DNA of 22,791 bases from Choristocarpus tenellus KU-1152 (Eukaryota > Phaeophyceae): NCBI GenBank assembly GCA_964200185.2, contig CAXNAD020000276.1, positions 1 through 22,791 on the forward strand, given 5' to 3'. Each line of letters opens with the position of its first letter. The first letter of the stretch is position 1. Position numbers and translations under genes: made by a program. Of the stretch, positions 20,860 through 22,791 are shown in pieces. Under the pieces are notes generated by a model. It had not been told where the DNA came from and ran no database searches. It saw nothing but the letters and a program-made list of their open reading frames with translations.

Positions 20860-22791
20860 ATCACACCACCAGTCTGTGTCATTCTCAAACTGTCTCTTTA
20901 TCTCAATGTTTGTCTCTTATTGTGTGTCCTCCAGCACCTCACCTACCCCGATGTCATCAATGAACGACTATGGTCTTTCCTGGCTAACCCACGTCATCTG
21001 GTTCGTCAAGCTGCCTATAGGATGGTCTCATGTTGTTGCCGCTTGGCACCACGCCTACTAGACCTGGAACTCCCCCGTGATACGAAGGTGTTCAACACAG
21101 AAGGGAAGGTCCAAGGTGGTAAGGAGGAGGCTAAGGCTAAGGAAGAGGGATCTGACAAAAATGAAGTCTGTTGTGTTGATAAAAGGGATGGTGGTGTTGG
21201 AGGAAGAGGGGTAGGCATGTCTTCGTCTCTTGTTGATAAACCTCACCTTTTGGTGAGGCTCATATCGGAGACAGAGCCAAAGAATCACCGGGAGGCATGG
21301 GAGGCGGTTTTGCTGATTGTGAGGGAGTTCAAGGGGATGTGGGAGGCGGAGGAAGCGTCCAAGGTACTATGGATACGTTTTTTTTTTGTGAGGTTTTGCT
21401 CTTGTTTGATTTGATCGAATTGCATGTTTTGTTGTGTATTTTTTATTTATTTAAGTAATACACCTATATACTTGAATTTAAGTAATAAACCTATATAAAT
21501 GAATTTGAGTGATACACCTATATACATGTATTTTAGTAATAAACCTATATACATGTATTTAAGATATCATTCCTTCTTTTGTCCAAGTTTTGAAGGTTGT
21601 GTTGGTGTTGGGTGCTGGGTGCTGGGTGCTGCTATTAACGTGGTAGATATGCATGTTTATGGTATGAGATATATCGTCAAGTGTTTGATCCTCCAATGAT
21701 TTGCCCTACATAGGTATGCCTTAAACTGAATAATTTGACCTGATCATCAAAAACATATAACATACAACATGCAGCATACAACATGAATTTTCCCTCCCTC
21801 TCTCCCTTTTTTTTGATTTTATGGTACAGAAGCAGTGAAACAATTGACAGTATGTGTGTGTTTTTTGTACGAGAACTATTAATACAAGGGTTAGGGATAT
21901 GCACTAGTGCACTGACAGCACCTTGATTGGAGTAAAGCAGTTTTCACTTAGTGGGTGCTTTTTCTTGACCTCCCTCAATAAATTGTACTAGTAGTACTAG
22001 TAGTTGTGTATTAGTGATTATAATAGTATAGAAATAGTATCTGTAATGATAACAAAAATAGTAACAGTGATACTACTAACATTAGTAATAACATTAGTAC
22101 TGGAGATACTTTTTAATCAAGTTTATGTACCTGGGCCCTTTCCAGGTGGTGCTTCCAAAGGTTCTGTCCCTCCTGCGAAGGGGTGCCTTCAATCGGTCGA
22201 GTAAAGTGTCATACCCCTCTTTCCTTCCCTTCATTGCAGCATTGCCATATACCACCCTCCTTCTGCCAGTGCCCACAAAGGGCCGGACTGGGAAGGGAAT
22301 GACTGGAACTGCTGGTGGTAGTGGTACTGATGTCACTGGCAGTGTGGTGGGTAATAGCTCTAAAGGTGTAGCAGTAGCACCTTCAACTAGACCGCCTCCT
22401 TTTTGTGAAACCTTTTTGGAGACGTTGTGGTCTGCAATGCACAATGGTCCGGATGGCGTGGGATGGGAGGTTGAGGCAGATGTGGTTTCATCCTATGTGG
22501 AATGTTCTGTATATTTTCTGTTGATGTTGGGGGGAAAGGAGAAAAACAGTGATAGTCATAATGGGACAGGAGTGTCAGCAATGACAGGAGCTGAGGGAGT
22601 GGAGGTGGGGTCGAAGGCAGCCCGTGATCACCTTGTGCAGGCGTTGAGGTTTTCCATTCAGCGGGCGGGAGGACATGAGAGGGATGATGGAAAGGGATCT
22701 GGGGTGATGGTGTTTGGACGAGCCCTGACTCAGTTGCATTTGGGGGGGTGCAGGGGTGCTGGTGTGTTGGGAGGTGAAGGGGGAGTGGAGG
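6924..22791 (+). CDS. LTN1: Listerin E3 ubiquitin ligase, 5' part (10 exons, partial)
   Basis: Listerin binds 60S subunits carrying stalled nascent chains, with NEMF/Rqc2, and ubiquitinates the chain in ribosome-associated quality control. Exons are 6924-7006, 7491-about 7682, 8258-8356, 12011-about 12236, 14045-14167, 15113-15191, 17455-17537, 19807-20001, 20935-21363 and 22146 to beyond 22791, about 718 residues in all. Conserved landmarks appear in order: basic MGKKK start, SSGFIGFSAF, KRLSKQDSTTKLKAL, GDRRVR, PLLGSLLGPW, AAKDAFESVFP, ILRHLGRNLF, a VSSLRALANL helix, WSFLANPRHLVRQAAYRMVS, WEAVL, and VVLPKVLSLLRRG with YPSFLPFIAALP. These form the N-terminal domain and the start of the HEAT-like repeats. 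The catalytic RING lies outside the window. Full-length animal Listerin is about 1,770 residues. This one carries extra low-complexity inserts in exons 2, 4, 9 and 10. Confidence 0.95.
7491..7682 (+). CDS. LTN1: LTN1 exon 2 (GFIGF motif)
   Basis: The first base completes AG|C (Ser), followed by ESKGLLQAAASSGFIGFSAF, the conserved early Listerin block, and then a Ser/Gly-rich tail. The acceptor is ATGCCTGGACAG. The 3' end is uncertain. CAG|GTGTGT (end 7680) looks best as a donor but ends in phase 0, whereas exon 3 needs phase 2. Ending two bases later (CAGGT|GTGTTA, 7682) or at 7655 (GGGAT|GTATTC) would fit. Confidence 0.8.
7683..8257 (+). other. LTN1 intron 2
   Basis: About 575 bp. I looked for an additional small exon that would reconcile the reading phases of exons 2 and 3 and found none that I can support. 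No repeat or transposon relic was recognised. Confidence 0.5.
8258..8356 (+). CDS. LTN1: LTN1 exon 3
   Basis: Encodes GSDSHLAVVCKRLSKQD followed by STTKLKALVELQALC, the most conserved segment of the Listerin N-terminus. The acceptor is CCCCCTCATTACAG and the donor GTATCT. The exon ends AG| and joins the G of exon 4 to make Arg, in phase 2. Confidence 0.93.
   Translation, partial: WIRQPLSSCVQTPVKARLHNKAEGAGGASGLV
8357..12010 (+). other. LTN1 intron 3 (3.65 kb)
   Basis: The longest intron in the window. It contains telomere-like TTAGGG/CCCTAA runs at 9550-9571, 10820-10861, 11267-11295 and 11915-11929, a CATGGTCTGGA-type repeat patch at 10198-10460, a short GTGGTTCACA repeat near 11023-11056, and a (TA)n run near 11430-11446. 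It ends in a strong polypyrimidine tract. I found no coding exon inside it. Confidence 0.8.
10198..10460 (+). repeat. TGGACATGGTCT-type short repeat patch
   Basis: Imperfect repeats of CATGTACTGGA, ACATGGTCTGGA and GGACTGGTCT recur across this patch, densest at 10198-10275 and again at 10430-10460. Open frames on both strands here come from the repeat and show no protein motif. Confidence 0.55.
12011..12236 (+). CDS. LTN1: LTN1 exon 4
   Basis: The acceptor is excellent, with a long CT tract ending TTTCTTCTGAAG. The first G completes Arg with exon 3. The exon encodes a Ser/Thr-rich stretch, then LGLMAPHWIFIYHRLSTEG and DRRVRGCDEELI, matching the Listerin segment around its invariant DRRVR. 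The donor is unsettled. ATAAG|GTTACG (end 12229) has the better sequence but leaves phase 2. TTACGG|GTTGTC (12236) and GGGAA|GTACAG (12254) leave the phase 0 that exon 5 needs. Confidence 0.85.
12439..12473 (-). repeat. Interstitial telomere-like repeat cluster
   Basis: Five to six imperfect CCCTAA units (CCCTAA, CCCTTA, CCCTAA, CCCCAA, CCCTAA) occur in a row, representing TTAGGG on the minus strand. It is one of the densest of more than a dozen such short runs in the LTN1 introns. Confidence 0.85.
12611..12704 (+). repeat. 18-bp minisatellite, about 5 copies
   Basis: Tandem copies of CTTTTCTCCTCCCTTGTT with one or two substitutions each. The strand is strongly pyrimidine-rich. The lysine/glutamate-rich open frames on the minus strand are translations of this repeat and not genes. 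Confidence 0.9.
14045..14167 (+). CDS. LTN1: LTN1 exon 5
   Basis: Encodes TRESVNCTLLWMMKANRKAF, then QPLLGSLLGPWWCAQAD, matching the Listerin helix with the L-SLMG-W pattern. The acceptor TTTTGGTTTGCAG is strong, and the donor GAG|GTTAGT leaves phase 0. The N-terminal 12 or so residues have no obvious counterpart in animal Listerin, so a downstream acceptor at 14056 (phase 2) is a possible alternative. Confidence 0.9.
14168..15112 (+). other. LTN1 intron 5
   Basis: 945 bp, carrying a full MITE copy (14429-14705) in the sense direction, flanked by repeated GTTACTAGTGTTGAT-like words. An ATT-rich run lies near 15001-15020. Confidence 0.85.
14429..14705 (+). mobile_element. MITE copy D, best-preserved ends
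   Basis: About 277 bp with clear terminal inverted repeats. The left end starts TTGACCAATAGTATCTTAG. The right end, reversed, reads ATGACCAATAGTATCCTAG, and the match continues into GAGGG. It is similar along its length to copy C (3092-3363). It has no open frame of note. I could not fix a target-site duplication by eye. The TIR start does not match a superfamily I can name with confidence. Confidence 0.85.
15113..15191 (+). CDS. LTN1: LTN1 exon 6
   Basis: Encodes VATAAKDAFESVFPVKRRP then DVLSRCA, a direct match to the conserved AAKDAFE-FP block of Listerin. The acceptor is TTATGTGCCAG and the donor GTGAGA. It starts in phase 0 and ends in phase 1. Confidence 0.94.
15297..15549 (+). repeat. 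33-bp minisatellite, about 7.7 copies
   Basis: Tandem copies of a 33-bp unit starting AATAACACTGATAATACTAT and ending TGATACTACTGGT. Copies vary at a few sites (AACACTG versus AATACTG). Because 33 is divisible by 3, the array stays open in several frames and yields Ile/Leu/Ser-rich shadow open frames. Confidence 0.95.
16906..17229 (+). repeat. 13-bp minisatellite, about 25 copies
   Basis: Tandem copies of TATGAATAATGTG with variants TATGAATAATTTA, TATGAATATTGTG and TACAAATAATGTT. The variants recur in a fixed order in places, pointing to higher-order duplication within the array. The Tyr/His/Ile-rich minus-strand open frame is a translation of the repeat. Confidence 0.95.
17455..17537 (+). 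CDS. LTN1: LTN1 exon 7
   Basis: G|GT makes Gly with exon 6, followed by DILRHLGRNLFQTQQTLQEA and MGCSPEE. This is the position of the Listerin helix after the FP block (human DEI---LQDHL). The acceptor AGACAG has a weak pyrimidine tract. The donor GAG|GTGAGT is consensus and leaves phase 0. Confidence 0.88.
18741..18830 (+). mobile_element. tRNA-derived SINE relic
   Basis: The Pol III promoter elements are spaced as in a tRNA: an A-box-like TGGCTTGAGTG at 18751-18761 and a B box GGGTTCAATCCC at 18793-18804. A T-rich then A-rich tail follows near 18820-18834. The region does not fold into a good tRNA cloverleaf, which favours a SINE head over a tRNA gene. No second copy was seen in the window. 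Confidence 0.6.
19618..19723 (+). repeat. 53-bp tandem duplication
   Basis: Two tandem copies of a 53-bp unit beginning GCAATATAAAATGGATGAC, differing at only a few bases. The flanks also repeat: a GATATAA(A/T)CTATGCTCTGC block occurs before (about 19597) and after (about 19733) the pair, so a longer unit was duplicated. Confidence 0.85.
19807..20001 (+). CDS. LTN1: LTN1 exon 8
   Basis: Encodes AEKRYDRMTVSSLRALANLM and EALPKEVNEAL, matching the Listerin helix that follows the EEEREAKFYRV segment, then a variable linker ending in an acidic EIEEEEEE run. The acceptor is CAATCAAACAG. The donor GAG|GTGGGG leaves phase 0, but the GAG repeat makes the exact end ambiguous by whole codons. Confidence 0.9.
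20002..20934 (+). other. LTN1 intron 8 with assembly gap
   Basis: 933 bp with telomere-like runs (20054-20073, 20102-20116, 20516-20526), two poly-C tracts (20773-20785 and about 20820-20844), ten Ns (20786-20795) and a short (CA)n. The gap lies inside the intron, so it should not remove coding sequence. Confidence 0.8.
20786..20795. other. Assembly gap (10 N)
   Basis: Ten Ns directly follow 13 Cs. A second poly-C of about 25 and a (CA)n lie just beyond. The true length here is probably unknown. Confidence 0.98.
20935..21363 (+). CDS. LTN1: LTN1 exon 9
   Basis: The acceptor TGTGTCCTCCAG is strong. The exon encodes LTYPDVINERLWSFLAN, then PRHLVRQAAYRMVSCCCRLA, matching the FWKYGKHS-PQIRSAYFELV region, and later NHREAWEAVLLIVREF and EASK. 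Between these is a charged, Gly/Lys/Glu-rich insert of about 50 residues with no counterpart in human Listerin. The donor AAG|GTACTA leaves phase 0. Confidence 0.94.
21364..22145 (+). other. LTN1 intron 9
   Basis: 782 bp. It holds a tandem repeat of about 30 bp (21451-21563), a GGGTGCT triplet repeat near 21609-21630, and a telomere-like GGGTTAGGG at 21888-21896. No exon was recognised. Confidence 0.8.
21451..21563 (+). repeat. About 30-bp tandem repeat, about 4 copies
   Basis: Imperfect copies of a unit built around AAGTAATAAACCTATATACA followed by TGTATTT. Copies differ by a few substitutions. Confidence 0.85.
22146..22791 (+). CDS. LTN1: LTN1 exon 10 (runs off window)
   Basis: The acceptor GGGCCCTTTCCAG is strong and the exon is in phase 0. 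It encodes VVLPKVLSLLRRGAFNR, SYPSFLPFIAALP, then after a Gly/Thr/Ser-rich insert PPPFCETFLETLWSAM and EADVVSSYVECSVYFLLM, all matching the Listerin HEAT-like region in order. The frame stays open for 215 codons to the window edge. A second Gly/Ser/Glu-rich insert follows YFLLM. Confidence 0.95.
   Translation, partial: MVLPKVLSLLRRGAFNRSSKVSYPSFLPFIAALPYTTLLLPVPTKGRTGKGMTGTAGGSGTDVTGSVVGNSSKGVAVAPSTRPPPFCETFLETLWSAMHNGPDGVGWEVEADVVSSYVECSVYFLLMLGGKEKNSDSHNGTGVSAMTGAEGVEVGSKAARDHLVQALRFSIQRAGGHERDDGKGSGVMVFGRALTQLHLGGCRGAGVLGGEGGVE

Noticed and set aside
22094-22444. 116-codon antisense open frame
   Set aside because: It is a shadow of LTN1 exon 10, which has strong homology and an in-phase splice acceptor.
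1-22791. Bacterial-type features such as operons, CRISPR arrays or defence systems
   Set aside because: The tandem repeats lack unique spacers between identical repeats. Coding sequence is intron-split and eukaryotic throughout.

Overview
The window is eukaryotic nuclear DNA. Its coding sequence is broken into short exons joined by GT-AG introns (one looks GC-AG). The introns run from a few hundred bases to about 3.7 kb and are full of microsatellites, minisatellites and transposon relics. Short TTAGGG-type telomere-like runs are scattered through the introns, which suggests a TTAGGG-telomere lineage such as an animal, a fungal relative or one of several algae and protists. I cannot place the organism more closely. 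A 10-base N gap beside poly-C shows that this is a draft assembly.

Left part (1 to about 5360): no intact gene. It holds a decayed Ty3/gypsy-type pol relic (linker plus reverse transcriptase), a second possible reverse transcriptase scrap on the minus strand, three of the four copies of a short terminal-inverted-repeat element (MITE), and a tRNA-Gly-like relic. The rest is AT-rich sequence that I cannot assign.

Middle (5391 to 6762, minus strand): a complete four-exon gene for a small HAD-superfamily phosphatase related to the NT5C 5'(3')-deoxynucleotidase type. All four HAD motifs, matching intron phases and an AATAAA poly(A) signal are present.

Right part (6924 to the window end, plus strand): the 5' part of the gene for Listerin (LTN1), the E3 ubiquitin ligase of ribosome-associated quality control. 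Ten exons spread over about 16 kb encode roughly the first 718 residues. The gene runs off the right edge before the C-terminal RWD and RING domains. Seven of the nine splice junctions close in phase without adjustment. The exon 2/3 and exon 4/5 junctions are not settled.

The two genes are head to head, with only 92 to 161 bp between start codons, so they probably share a bidirectional promoter. Their products have no known functional link. The window shows no CRISPR array, operon or defence system. The least ordinary items are the MITE family with four copies here, the dispersed telomere-like motifs, the dense minisatellites in the LTN1 introns, and the probable GC-AG first intron.
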